Source: Echinometra lucunter (lineage: Eukaryota; Echinodermata; Echinoidea; Camarodonta; Echinometridae). From it: a DNA stretch of 64,000 nucleotides. Every line of letters begins with the position of its first letter. Position 1 is the stretch's first letter. The position numbers and the translations under genes were made by a program. The notes beneath the pieces are model-generated. The model was not told the DNA's origin and ran no database searches. It saw nothing but the letters and a program-made list of their open reading frames with translations. Below, one piece after another: positions 34,338 to 46,377 of the stretch. The stretch lies in the NCBI GenBank assembly GCA_029962745.1, contig CM057152.1, forward strand, positions 25,400,766-25,464,765, read 5' to 3'.

Positions 34338-35881
34338 ATATTATGATAGATCACCTTTTAATTTCGTCAGAATTTTCTTTATTCTTCATTATTATTCATT
34401 ATTATTAATCATTATTCTCTTTATTGGTACCCACGTTTTTGTGCAGTCGAGATCTCAGAACTGGCTCAATCATTTTTCGTCAAATTTTCAGGAATTATCA
34501 GTCATTACGAGATCTTGGATTTTTAGTAATTTTCAAGTTCATCGGGTCATTGTGAAGTCATCCAGGCACCATTTTGTGAAAATCATGTCTTGATCATATC
34601 TTCATAACGGAATGTCATTTTTCATTTATATTTGGCATGATGAATATTCATATCAATCTGAACAATTCCAACTTTTTAAACGCGCGCGTACGCGTACGTC
34701 CGCGCGTCAGTGCGCCCTCAAAATTTAAAAATGCTCAAAATCACTCATGGATCAAACCAAAATCCATTTCAGGGCATTTTAAGCATTTCAAAAATTTCCG
34801 CGCGTAAGAGCCCGCGCAACTAGTAAATAACGTAAAAACGCCGTTTTTTCACTTGATTTGCAATTCTGAGACATTTCTTGACCATTTCCATCTATGTAGA
34901 ATTGATTTCAACTGACCATAATGCCGCACGCACGCGTAAAAGTTTAAAATCCGTGCACGAGTCTATGGGGCAAATAACGTAAAAACATGTAAAAACATGC
35001 CCCTTTAAAATCCGCCATAGCTCGTTAAAAAGCATGGGGACCCCCCATTTTTTTAACATTTTCTGAAAGCCTATGAATTGAAGATTTGAATTCATGAAAA
35101 AAATTTAGGGGTCGAATGGTCGGAACGTTACCATATTCTCATGTGAACTCAAAATTTCATTTTTTCAATTATGACGTCATGTTTTTTACCTTTAATCAAG
35201 ACTATCTCGCTTATTGTTGGTCGATTTTCGCCGGGATTTCAGTATGTTGTAGCTGAGACAATGCTCTTATATATTAATTGCCTTTATTTTTCATTTTGAG
35301 AACGGCATCATGGTCTAATCTTACGATAAACGGAGGCATGTCATTTCTGCACATTTTGCGTGTATTGTCTATGGGACATGACCTTTTTCTAATTCTTGAT
35401 TCTACATTCCTGTCTTTTTGAGCAACAGCTCCGTTATTTCTGCTTGATTTTTCGCCCAGCTGCAAGATTGTTGTAGCTGAGAAAATTCTCTATCTTAAGT
35501 GTGCCATTTATTTTTAATCAGATGGCATATCGAAATTTGAACTGGAAGATATGATTTAGGAATCCCATTTTCCATCTACGTGTTATCTCTATGGACTATA
35601 TTCTGGTCCATCGGTAAAGCACTGGTCTCACATCCTCATGGTCCCTGGTTCGACTCCTGGCGACGGCGGTGTCAATTTTTTTATTTTTTTATTTATTATT
35701 TTTTTAAAACATTTTTTGCCCTTTTATATTACCATCTTCATCGACTACGTTTACACATACAATTACAAACAATGCCATAACTGCGTTATTTTGCCTGTTA
35801 TGTCTATTGCAATGCAGTGTACATAAGTTTATGTACAACCCTATTGCAAATATGATTCATGAACGTGTATTGAACCTTTAT
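34338..35881. other. Left flank inside the 7.2-kb element
   Basis: A+T-rich, with CGCGCGTACGCGTACG alternating sequence at 34681-34700 and CGCGCGT words. Two sub-blocks share similar words (AACGTAAAAAC at about 34830 and 34976; TTGTAGCTGAGA at about 35247 and 35473), suggesting internal duplication. No coding sense. Confidence 0.45.
35595..35665 (+). repeat. tRNA-like sequence, probably SINE or tRNA relic
   Basis: ATCGGTAAAGCACTGGTCTC followed by GGTCCCTGGTTCGACTCC looks like the 3' part of a D arm, an anticodon region and a perfect pol III B box (GGTTCGACTCC). The T stem has one mismatch (CCTGG against CCTGG with T-T in the centre), the anticodon stem does not pair, and I could not find an acceptor stem. 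Not a functional tRNA. Confidence 0.5.
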
Positions 35882-37900
35882 AGGCCATGGGCTAGTGGGG
35901 GTCATAGTGCACCCCCGGTGTGACTTACGGAAATGGTTATTTTCATGTAGCCCTGGGTCAAACAATTCAGAAAATTGATGTTGCCAGCAAAAAAACTGGG
36001 ATGGAAGATACCCCCCATGAACTTTTTGACCACGCCCACTTTTACAACTGATTGTAGAAAATTAGGGGTATTGATAGTTTGTAACTGCTTTAACTTTGCA
36101 ATTCTTCACATATATATGTTGTATGACCCCTTAAAATGTCGGTCTAATTAAGTTCTACAAGTTTGTGCTGCGTTTTATGCAAATTTTTATGGTGAAAAGG
36201 TCACCAGAGGTCAAAAGGTCACAAATTTTGACCTTAATATCTTTAAAATAGAGCAAATGCAGGGATTTTTTTATTACAAAGACCCTATAACAAATTTTTT
36301 TCATTGAAATTTGATTAAAATTGAAAGTTACATATGTCAATCATGTTTTTATTCAATACCAGAAAGTTAATGTTGCCAGTGAAAAAACTGGGATGGCAGA
36401 TGCCCCATGACCACGCCCACTTTTACAGCTGATTGTAGAAAATTAGGGGTATTGATAGTTTGTAACTGCTCTAACTTTGCAATTCTTCGCAAATATATGT
36501 TGTATGACCCCTTAAAATGTCAGTCTAATTGAGTTCTACAAGTTTGTGCTGCGTTTTATGCAAATTTATATGGTGAAAAGGTCACCAGAGGTCAAAAGGT
36601 CACAAATTTTGACCTTTATATCTTTAAATAGAGCAAGTGCAGGGATTTTTTATTACAAAGACCCTATAACAATTTTTTTTTTCATTGAAATTTGATTAAA
36701 ATTGAAAGTTACATATGTCAATCATGTTTTTATTCAATACCAGAAAGTTAATGTTGCCAGTGAAAAAAATGGGGTGGCAGATGCCCCCATGACCATGCCC
36801 ACTTTTACAGCTGGTTGTAGAAATTTAGGGGTATAGATAGTTTGTAACTGCTCTTACTTTACAATTCTTCAGAAATATATATCATATGACCCCTTAAAAT
36901 CTCGGCCTAGTTGAGTTCTACAGGTTTGTGCAGCGTTTTATGCAAATTTTTATGGTGAAAAGGTTACCAGAGGTCAAAAGTTCACAAATTTTGTCCTTTA
37001 TATCTCTAATATAGAGCAAATGCAGGGATTTTTTTATCACAAAGACCCTATAACAATTTTTTTTTCATTGAAACTTGATTAAAATTGAAAGTTACATATG
37101 TCCAATCATGTGCTTATTTAATACCAGAAAGTTAATGTTGCCAGTGAAAAAATTGGGATGGAAGATACCCCCATGACCACGGCCACTTTTACAGCTGATT
37201 GTAGAAAATTAGGGGTATTGATAGTTTGTAACTGCTCTAACTTTGCAATTCTTCGCAAATATATGTTGTATGACCCCTTAAAATGTCGGTCTAATTGAGT
37301 TCTACAAGTTTGTGCTGCGTTTTATGCAAATTTTTATGGTGAAAAGGTCACCAGAGGTCAAAAGGTCACAAATTTTGTCCTTTATATCTCTAATATAGAG
37401 CAAATGCAGGGATTTTTTTATCACAAAGAATCTATAACAGACTTTTTTCATTGAAATATGATTAAAATTGAAAGTTACACATGTCCAATCATGTTTTTAT
37501 TCAATACCAGAAAGTTAATGTTGCCAGTGAAAAAACTGGGATGGAAGATACCCCCATGACCACACCCAGTTTTACAGCTGGTTGTAGAAAGTTAGGGGTA
37601 TTGATAGTTTGTAACTGCTCTAACTTTGCAATTCTTCAGAAATATATATCATATGACCCCTTAAAATGTTGGCATAATAATATTGAGCTCTACAAGTTTG
37701 TGCTGATTATTATGCAATTTTTTTTTTATGGTGAAAAGGTCACCAGAGGTCAAAAGGTTACAAAATTTGACCTCTACCTATGATACAGAGCAAATGCATT
37801 TTTTAAATCACCAAAACCCCTTAACAGATTTGTTTTTCATTGAAAATTAATTAAAATCAAAAGTTACATACTGCAAACATGTTTTTACTTAATATCAGCA
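35882..37900 (+). repeat. Left arm: about five ~385-bp tandem units
   Basis: Starts with GGCCATGGGCTAGTGGGGGT and CACCCCCGGTGTGACTTACG. Units begin near AGTTAATGTTGCCAGTGAAA (about 35980, 36365, 36748, 37130 and 37510). Each runs through ACCACGCCCACTTTTACAGC, TTAGGGGTATTGATAGTTTG, TATGACCCCTTAAAATGTCG, GTTTGTGCTGCGTTTTATGC, an AGGTCA triplet and ATTGAAAGTTACATATGTC. Units are very similar to each other. The first AGGTCA triplet is at 36198, 36208 and 36216. The 100-codon ORF at 37481 is part of a unit and not a gene. Confidence 0.92.
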
Positions 37901-39094
37901 AACAAATGTATGAAGAAGAAGAAGTAGAATCAACAATCTGGTACTTATCTTCTACATGTTCTATAGGTTATATGTAAGTTTTGACATACATGTGTCAAAA
38001 AGGAGCGTAACACTTCACAATTCCTTGCTGAAACACCCTACAATCAGTCATAAAGCAGGTAAAATCAGTCAAAGTCACAAAGCTATGAGCAGTACCAAAT
38101 CAACATAAGAAGAACTAAAGATATGTATATTATAACTAAAATGAGAAACTCAAAATGAAGATATCGACAAGCTGAATTCCATCGGTGCTCTTATTTATTT
38201 TCCTGCAATAATGCACACCTCACATCACGTTGGTATTACAAACAAAAATAACTCAAATTGCAGAGAAATTAAATCAATTCAGAAACAAATAATGGAAGAA
38301 CCGAAAAGGAGAACCAAGGGTGGAAGAAGAATGTTCTGAATAAAAAGGAAATGGTGAGTAAAAAAAGAGTCATGGACTGAATAGAAATGATGGAAAAATA
38401 AAATAAAAAGGAAATGGTGAGTAAAAAAAGAGTCATGGACTGAATAGAAATGATGGAAAAATAAATGAAAAGGAACTGAGGTCTTGATAACCGAGCCCAC
38501 TTTTATAGATGGTGTAGGAAAATTAGTTTATAACTGCTCTAACTTCGAAACTCTTCACTAATATCTTCTCTGTGACCACTTTAAAAAGTTGATTTACTAG
38601 TCCTACAAATTTGTGATACATTTCATGCAAACTTATGCTGTGGAAAGGTCAGCAGAGGTCAAAAGGTGGCAAACTTTGACCTAAATTTACCTATGATATA
38701 TAGCAAATACAGTTTTTTTACCACCATGATCCTATAACACAGTTTTTATACTGGAAATGAATTAAAATGAGCAGTTTCATAGCTGTAATTATGTTTTTGT
38801 TTAATATCAGCAGATGCTTGAAAAAGGTGGAATTTAGCATTTGGTATGTAGAATGAAGGGATTTCACTGATGAAGGAAAGGTAATATACATGTACAAGCT
38901 GGCATTTGTTTTATTCATTGAAATCACGTTCATTTCGTAATGATGATGTATAACAAACTGCATTGTCCAAATATTAGTTGTGATCTCAGGCCATGAAAGA
39001 TTTGAGAGTAACATTTGCTATAAAATATTCCTTGATCTGATGACAGTTCTTCGAATTACTATCCCTTCATTCTACATACCAAGTATTTGCCTGC
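37901..39094. other. Centre of the palindrome
   Basis: Contains a diverged extra unit in + orientation (about 38490-38830) and a two-copy 63-bp tandem repeat (38342-38468, AAAAAGGAAATGGTGAGTAA). The palindrome closes here: TTTGGTATGTAGAATGAAGGG near 38839 pairs with CCCTTCATTCTACATACCAA near 39063, so the fold-back centre lies near 38950. Confidence 0.7.
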
Positions 39095-40797
39095 TGATAT
39101 GGTCATGTGGTATCTTCCATCCAAGTTTTTTTTTTGTTTTGTTTTTTTGCTGGTAACATTAACTTTCTGGTATTGAATAAAAACATGAATGGAGAGATGT
39201 AACGTTTAGTTTAATTAATTTTCAATGAAAAAGTCTCTTATAGAGTCTTTGTGATAAAAAAAGTCCCTGCATTTGCTCTATATTAGATGTTAAGGTCAAA
39301 ATTTGTGACCTTTTGACCTCTGGTGACCTCTTCACCATAAACAAATGCATATAACGCAGCACAAACTTGTTGAGCTCAATTATGCCAACATTTTAAGGGG
39401 TCATATGATATATATTTCTGAAGAGTTGCAAAGTTAGAGCAGTTACAAACTATCTATACCCCTAAATTTCTACAACCAGCTGTAAAAGTGGGCGTGGTCA
39501 TGGGGGTATCTTCCATCACAGTTTTTTGACTGGCAACATTTACTTTCTGGTATTAAATAAGCACATGATTGGATATATGTAACTTTCAATTTTAATCAAA
39601 TTTCAATGAAAAAAAATTGCTATAGGGTCTTTGTGATAAAAAATCAGTGCATTTGCTCTATATTAGAGATATAAAGGTCAAAATTTGTGACATTTGACCT
39701 TTGGTGACCTTTTTACCATAAAGATATTTGCATAAAATGCAGCACAAACTTGTTGAGCTCAATTATGCCAACATTTTAAGGGGTCATATGATATATATTT
39801 CTGAAGAGTTGCAAAGTTAGAGCAGTTACAAACTATCTATACCCCTAAATTTCTACAACCAGCTGTAAAAGTGGGCGTGGTCATGGGGGTATCTTCCATC
39901 ACAGTTTTTTGACTGGCAACATTTACTTTCTGGTATTAAATAAGCACATGATTGGACATATGTAACTTTCAATTTTAATCAAATTTCAATGAAAAAAAAT
40001 TGCTATAGGGTCTTTGTGATAAAAAATCCGTGCATTTGCTCTATATTAGAGATATAAAGGTCAAAATTTGTGACCTTTTGACCTCTGGTGACCTTTTTAC
40101 CATAAAGATATTTGCATAAAATGCAGCACAAACTTGTTGAGCTCAATTATGCCAACATTTTAAGGGGTCATATGATATATATTTCTGAAGAATTGCAAAC
40201 GTACAGCAGTTACAAACTATCTATACCCCTAAATTTCTACAACCAGCTGTAAAAGTGGGTGTCGTCATGGGGGTATCTTTCATCCCAGTTTTTTCACTGG
40301 CAACATTAACTTTCTGGTATTGAATAAAAACACGATTGGACATATGTAACTTTCAATTTTAATCAAATTTCAATTAAAAAATTTTGTTATAGGGTCTTTG
40401 TAATAAAAAAATCCCTGTATTTGCTCTATTTTAAAGATATAAAGGTCAAAATTTGTGACCTTTTGACCTCTGGTGACCTTTTCACCATAAAAATTTGCAT
40501 AAAACGCAGCACGAACTTGTAGAACTCAATTAGACCGACATTTTAAGGGGTCATGCAACATATATATGTGAAGAATTGCAAAGTTAGAGCAGTTACAAAC
40601 TATCAATACCCCCAATTTTCTACAATCAGCTGTAAAAGTGGGCGTGGTCAAAAAGTCCATGGGGGGTATCTTCCATCCCAGTTTTTTTGCTGGCAACATC
40701 AATTTTCTGAATTGTTAGACCTAGGGCTACATGAAAATAACCATTTCCGTAAGTCACACCGGGGGTGCACTATGACCCCCACTAGCCCATGGCCTAT
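39095..40797 (-). repeat. Right arm: ~385-bp units in reverse orientation
   Basis: The reverse complement of the left-arm unit repeats about four and a half times, with TGACCTTTTGACCTCTGGTG words near 39308, 39690, 40074 and 40459. It ends with CGTAAGTCACACCGGGGGTG and ACTAGCCCATGGCCT, the inverse of the left-arm start. The two middle copies (about 39400-39770 and 39780-40150) are nearly identical to each other, indicating recent unequal exchange or slippage. Confidence 0.92.
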
Positions 40798-40974
40798 TAG
40801 GGTTAACTTGCATAATACTAAAAATCAAATCGTCCTGTGTCTGTGATGCTAGTCTCCTTCTCAGACCTGAATATTTTTCGAGTTCATCAGGTCATCGAAC
40901 ATTAGATAAACTGGTGATTAGACGGCAAATAGATTACCCAACACAAAACGTTTCAGAACGTTCTTAGAACACAT

Positions 40975-41310
40975 TTATTAGGTCTGCTACATCTTCGTCT
41001 TCAATAGTTGTTACAAAACATTTTTATTAGATCCGTTTCGTCTTCGACGTTAATAAACGTTCATAAAACGTTTTTATTAGGTCTGCTGCGTCTTTGTCTT
41101 TAATAAACGTTCACAAAACGTTTTTATTAGGTCTGCTGCGTCTTCGTCTTTAATAAACGTTCACAAAACGTTTTTATTAGGTCTGCTGCGTCTTCGTCTT
41201 TAATAAACGTTCACAAAACGTTTTCAGAACGTTTCCAAAATATTTACCACACGTTTTTTATTAGGTCCACTACGTCTTGAATAAACGTTCACAAAACGAT
41301 TTTTATCAGG
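40975..41310 (+). repeat. 50-bp minisatellite
   Basis: The word TAATAAACGTTCACAAAACG starts at exactly 41051 (one variant base), 41101, 41151 and 41201, so the period is 50 bases. Each unit continues TTTTTATTAGGTCTGCTGCG and TCTTCGTCTT. Diverged copies flank it on both sides (40975-41050 and 41220-41310). Confidence 0.92.
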
Positions 41311-41518
41311 GCTGCTTCCTCTTCGTAAATTTTCTCTGAATGGGGATTTTGATTGGGAATGACTATAATCCTCTTGATGACCATGATAGTGAGATAGTAA
41401 TGTTGTTGACGGTGATACAAACCCTGATGATGAAAATGATGAATAAAAGGCCAACTGTCGTATACCTTTCATAATCATAGATATCATATCCATATCAAAA
41501 AGACGACAGACCACCTAA

Positions 41519-42302
41519 TTCGTCTGATCCAATGACGAATTAAATCTCGTTGTTGTTGTTATTAATGAAATGAAGTTCTGGTCTTATGATTACATTGTGA
41601 AAGAAACCATTTCATAGCAAGTTGGGAAGGGTTGATAGAACAGTTGGTTTATACCCTGAGGTTTTGAAATCACCAGAATGATGAGAAATCAACTCAGTCA
41701 TGTTGAAAAGCACATGCAATGTGCACAGAAATGGGTAATAGTAGTTATAATAATTAGATCATTTATATAGGGCAAATATACTGTACTGTGCTGTAATGTA
41801 ACAGAGCTTCCAACAATGCTACTGCTCAGTGGATATCTAGGGGGGGGGCACTTTGAGGGGGGCGCAAAAAACGCAAAAGAGAAAAAGAAAAAAAAAAGGA
41901 AATTCAAGAAAAGTAATATTGTAAGTAATTTTGCACCCCCCCCCCCCTCCATTCGCAGTGCATCAGAAATAGAGTTTTTGAGGGTTCAAAGTGCAAAATT
42001 TTCTTAAACTCGGTCGCTTTGCTCCCTCCCATGATCATTTCCTCTCAGAATCTCATAATATTGCACCCCTATCATGCATATCACCTGCTTATAATCATAA
42101 ATAAGCTTTTTGGAAGGGAGAAAATGAAGGAAAATCATAATCTTTAAGGGATATGCACCCCCTACCCATTCGCAGAGTAAATGCATCAGAAATAGAGTTT
42201 TGAGGGTTTAAAATGCCTCCGTTTTCTAGAGCTTGGTCGCTTTGCCCTCTCGCATGAATACATTCCTTTCGTGATCTCATACGCTCATAGGCCTAGCCTT
42301 TT
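41519..42302. repeat. Two-copy repeat with poly-G/poly-C tracts
   Basis: A ~210-base segment occurs twice in tandem (about 41930-42060 and 42140-42290). Shared words are CCATTCGCAG, GCATCAGAAATAGAGTTTT, GAGGGTT, GGTCGCTTTGC and CTCGCATGA/CTCCCATGA. Poly-G and poly-C tracts lie at 41841-41849 and 41936-41947. Small ORFs in this region are composition artefacts. Confidence 0.7.
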
Positions 42303-43362
42303 TGTCTCGCCCACCGGAGGTGAAGGCGAGACTAAGGGATCCAAATGTCGTCCGTCCGTCGTCCGTCCGTCGTCCGTCCGTCGTCCGTCCGTCGTCCGTC
42401 CGTCGTCCGTCCGTCGTCCGTCCGTCGTCCGTCCGTCCGTCCGTCACAAACGTTATGAAAGATAACTTGGCAACCGTGACTCACTTTTCAACCAAACTTG
42501 GGTTGTAGATGCACTTAGGGGACCTGCATGTTATGGTCCAGTCAGAGGTCACATGGTAAGGTCAAAGGTCATTTCAGGTCAAACGTTAAAGTTTACGTGC
42601 AAGACTCTCTTATGACACAAAACTCTGCAACCGTGACTCACTTTTCAACCAAACTTGGGTTGTAGATGCCCTAAGCGGACCTGCATGTTATGCTCTAGTC
42701 AGAGGTCACATGGTAAGGTCAAAGGTCATTTTAGGTCAAACGTTAAAATTTACGTGCAAGACTCTCTTATGACACAAAACTCTGCAACTGTGTGACACTG
42801 TTCAATCAAACTTGGGTTGTAGATGCACTAAGGGGACCTGCATCTTATTGTCCAGTCAGAGGTCACATGGTAAGGTCAAAGGTCATTTCAGGTCAAATGT
42901 TAAAGTTGACGTGCAAGACTCTTATCACACATAACTTTGCAACCGTGACTCACTTTTCAACCAAACTTGGGTTGTAGATGCACTGAGGGGACCTGCATGT
43001 TATGGTCCAGTCAGAGGTCACATGGTAAGGTCAAAGGTCATTTCAGGTCAAACGTTGAAGTTTACGTGCAAGACTCTCTTATGACTCAAAACTCTGCAAC
43101 CGTGTGACACTTATCTATCAAACTTGGGTTGTCGATGCACTAAGGGGACCTGCATGTTATGGTCCAGTCATAGGTCACATGGTAAGGTCAAAGGTCATTT
43201 CAGGTCAAACATTAAAGTTTACGTGCAAGACTCTCTTATGACACAAAACTCTGCAACCATGTGACACTTATCTATCAAACTTGGGTTGTAGATGCACTAA
43301 GGGGACCTGCATGTTATGGTCCAGTCAGAGGTCACATGGTCAGGTCAAAGGTCATTACACCT
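42303..43362 (+). repeat. Satellite: GTCCGTCC head plus six ~156-bp AGGTCA units
   Basis: Head TTTGTCTCGCCCACCGGAGG and GAAGGCGAGAC, then about nine copies of an 11-base unit (GTCGTCCGTCC, 42346-42445). Then come six units whose word AACTTGGGTTGT starts near 42497, 42653, 42810, 42965, 43121 and 43279 (period about 156). Each unit holds AGGTCACATGGTAAGGTCAA, then AGGTCATTTCAGGTCA, that is AGGTCA half-sites in DR1 and DR4 spacing (first unit: 42546, 42559, 42566 and 42576). Known as a repeat type in marine invertebrates; here the array ends inside the sixth unit. Confidence 0.93.
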
Positions 43363-43454
43363 CCAACATAATAAGCAAATGGTCATACATTATTCTTGTA
43401 TGAAGTGTGAAGTCTTATTACTAAACAAAAACAAATGCTGTGAATAATATGATT

Positions 43455-43975
43455 TGTGATCCGCGTCCATGTCGTGGGTGCCGGGCAACATTTTGCACTT
43501 GAAAGAATAGTACAACTATACATAAATACTCGGTGCAAAGTGGCTGAGCGATCACAATGTTTTGTCTTCTCTTCAGTTTTATGCATGCTTTTTATTGTTA
43601 ATGTTACATTCAGTATTCAATTTCCATAAAAGGTTTTACTCACTAATTCTTCTTCAACAAATTTGGTCTTTTGTTTCTCTCCCACAAACTCAATTTACAT
43701 GCATACCATATTACAATTATTATGTTCAGCATTCAAATCTGGTGTTCTCATCAATTTCAGGCATGCTTTTTACTAATTATTAACAAAATGCTGCCTTTAA
43801 CCTCTATCTAATTAGTCAATTTACCCCTGACAGGTTATCCGCGTCTATCTTGCGGGTGCCAGGCAACATTTTGCACTTGAAAGAATATTAAAACTATACA
43901 TAAATACTCAGTGCAAAGTGGCTGAGGGATCAGTTTTCTGTTCTCTTCAATTTTATGCATGCTTTTTTTTTTTCC
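43455..43975 (+). repeat. Two direct copies of a ~130-bp segment
   Basis: Shared words at about 43458-43595 and 43847-43970: ATCCGCGTC, GTGCCGGGCAACATTTTGCA, CTTGAAAGAATA, ACTATACATAAATACTC, GTGCAAAGTGGCTGAG and TTTTATGCATGCTTTTT. The two copies are about 390 bases apart with unrelated DNA between. No coding sense. Confidence 0.8.
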
Positions 43976-44999
43976 TGTGGCAGTATTCAATATACCATAA
44001 AAGATTTTACTCACTAACCCTTCATCTTAACAAAACATAACTGTTCTCGTATTTCTTTTCTCTAAATTATAAGCTCATTATCACACTACATCATCTGCAG
44101 CCCTCAGCTACACTACAACCACAAACACTTTTCAACTCCACACATGTAAAATATCAATCATACAATGTTACTCATATCAGAGGGATGAGAGTAGAAGCAG
44201 GGAAAGTACATGCACGTGAAAATGCAGTACCATTTCATAAAAAAACCCTTCTCATATTTTATCAAATGTTATTCCATCCCAGTTATTTCACAATGAGCTT
44301 TCGATACAGTTCTGTTGTGTGCCATCACAGATCGCGATATTTCTAGTTATTTTCACAAGTGGGCGAGACACAACATCGCAAACGCCTTGTTTAAAAAGGG
44401 GTTCAAAATTAAGAAATAATGGTGCAGTTGTTGCTTTGCTCGCTATCATCTGCTTCTTACTGAATACTGCCCCCCCACCCCCGAGTGGCGGGGTGGGGGG
44501 GGGGGGAAGGGGGGAGGGGGGAGGGAGGAGGGGGAGGGGAGAAGAGGGGGCATTGGCATAAATCCCAGGGGGTTGGGGGATACATCCCCCGACATTTTCG
44601 AGAGGGGGGATGGTGTGTACAAACATCCCCCCTCATTAAGGAAACAATGATATTGTAATTAATTAGTTGGTGATTATTTTGAATGAAAATATCATAAATG
44701 ATGGTCATATTGTGGATTTTTTTTTTATTCAATGCTCTTAAGAACCATAAAAGTAGTTATTTTTCACTTGCTCACTTCACTCGCTCGCAAAATAATATAT
44801 GTATGTGGGGGTTGCGCGGGTGAATGAGGGTGTGTGTGTGTGTATACTTAAGTGTGAGCTCATGGAAAAAAAAATTGGCAAAAAAGGTGATCATCCCCCC
44901 ATTCCTCAAAATGGACTTAAGCCAGTGGGGGGGGGGGGCAACTTCACTGTTTGCCCTGGGCGCTTTTAAGCCTACATACGCCACTGCTACTGCTCAAAC
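43976..44999. other. Intronic, with a purine-rich G tract
   Basis: G-rich tract at 44476-44545 made of GGGGGG and GGGAGG words on the + strand, preceded by CCCCCCACCCCC. Poly-G at 44926-44938. The ORFs of 91-112 codons across this tract encode only proline- or glycine-rich low-complexity sequence. Nothing else recognised. Confidence 0.5.
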
Positions 45000-45815
45000 A
45001 AATTAAACATATGTACATGAAATAAAACTAACCAAAAACTTCTGAAAAAAGGTGAGTCTTCAATAAATGTTTGAAGGCAGTAACAGATGGGGTTTTTCTT
45101 ATATCCAGTGGGAGTTTATTCCAAAGTTTTGGAGCAGCGTAACTGAAAGCACGATCCCCAAGAGTTACTTTTGTTTTTAAGTGAGGTAGCTTTGGAGCAG
45201 CTTATCCTGTGTACTTGGTAAGTTATGTGCACATGAATGCAACCTAACTGATATCAATTCAGACAAGTAATTAGGAGCTTGACCATTCAGTGCTTTGTAA
45301 ACAAGCAAAAGTATCTAAAATGCAATTCTCTCCCTAATTGGCAACCAATGTAACTGAATCAAAACAGGTGCAATATGGGAAAACTTTGAGGAACTGGATA
45401 CAAGTCTTGCACATGCATTCTGAACATGCTGCAGCTTGTTAATTTGTGAGTCTGGTAAACCGAACAATAATCCATTACAATGATCAAGCCTACTGCTGAT
45501 AAATGCATGGACAAGGGTTTCTGTGCTTTTCTGGTCCAAGTATCTGCGAATATGGTGTAAGTTGTATAACATATAAAAAGATGATCTACTAATGTTGGAT
45601 ATGTGTTTCTCCATGTTTAAACGAGAATCAAGCCATACACCTAGATTTTTCACAAAGTTTGATGGTTTTACTTCTGAGTCTCCAACTGTTATGTTGCGAA
45701 TACTTGCCTGCCTGTCCCAACTATGAGAAACTCTGTTTTTCCATCACTAAAAAAGCATTAGCTTATGTTGGGACATCCAAGAACGAATATACAAATGTGA
45801 TAAAAGCCTCATTAT
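45000..45815 (-). pseudogene. L2/CR1-like LINE fragment, C-terminal end of the RT ORF
   Basis: On the minus strand the translation reads HKLMLF (about 45765) and DGKTEFLIVG (about 45740). Then come KNLGVWLDSRLNMEKHI, FYMLYNLHHIRRYL, TLVHAFISSRLDHCN, LLFGLPDSQINKLQHVQNA and HWLPIRERI (45315-45653). In another frame come APKLWNKLPLDIRK and VTAFKHLLKTHL (about 45050-45140). These are conserved blocks of the region after the reverse-transcriptase palm in L2/CR1-group elements, including the near-terminal P-x-L-W-N-x-L-P block. At least two frame changes. The 5' side is missing, as usual for truncated LINE copies. Confidence 0.88.
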
Positions 45816-46377
45816 AGCCGTTACCTCGTTAAAGCTGACCCCGTTATGTCCAGATTTCCCTGTATAGTCTATCAGCCCCAAGAAGTCTATGGGACTCAGG
45901 GGTAGCACCCCTTCAGTGCCAAAGTCTCAAAATCAGAATACTGCCATGATGAGTTGTGTAATGCCACGGGCATTTCACTTTAAAAAACCCACCATCTTAG
46001 GGATCCATGTACTTTCTAAACAAGATTATGAAAGACACGTTTGCAGATGATCTGTATTGATATACATATAGGCTTTAGTTTGTATGGATTGCAGTACATG
46101 TATAGACATGAAAGATAAATATACATGTAAGCTAGTTTGTTTTGTAAATACGTTCATTGTAGATATTGTCTAGATGCAAAGAAAATTCCCTCTTACATCA
46201 GTGCCTGAACTGAATTGCCACACTTCAATCTAAAGTGACTGAAGCCTTCATGTAGCTTGCAGCTACCCATTGCTGTAAATGTTTCAATTTTTTTCCATGT
46301 GAAAAAAATTATGTTTCAATTGAAGAGCACGATGGTATAGGGCAAACTCATCTCTTCCCTAACTTTATTGTTTGCAG
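45816..46377. other. End of ESF1 intron 3, unassigned
   Basis: The stretch at 45813-45865 resembles 24110-24165 in reverse orientation (TACAGGGAAA, CATAACRRGGTCAGC, GAGGTAAC words), a small shared repeat. The intron ends in TTATTGTTTGCAG at 46365-46377. Confidence 0.5.

Larger units (their letters stand above)
34324..41518. mobile_element. 7.2-kb foldback-type element with ~385-bp unit arms
   Basis: The termini TTAGGTGGTCTGTC (34324-34337) and GACAGACCACCTAA (41505-41518) are a perfect 14-bp inverted repeat. The left terminus is itself hairpin-like (AGGTGGTCTGTCAT and then ATGATAGATCACCT, 12 of 14 pairing). Inside is a second, much longer inverted pair: 35882-37900 against 39095-40797. Beyond the arms are unique flanks: a tRNA-like patch at 35595-35665 on the left and a 50-bp minisatellite at 40975-41310 on the right. 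No transposase seen. The inner palindrome might be a separate older element inside the outer one. Confidence 0.75.

Noticed and set aside
35595..35665. Functional tRNA gene
   Set aside because: Only the B box and part of the D arm are present; the anticodon and acceptor stems do not pair.
37481..37783. A 100-codon gene in the 385-bp units
   Set aside because: The same stretch is interrupted by stops in the neighbouring units, so the ORF is chance.
42346..43362. CRISPR array
   Set aside because: The repeated parts are long, similar units with no unique spacers of constant length; this is a satellite array in animal DNA.
44319..44732. Proline/glycine-rich proteins on both strands
   Set aside because: They are direct translations of a G/C-rich low-complexity tract.
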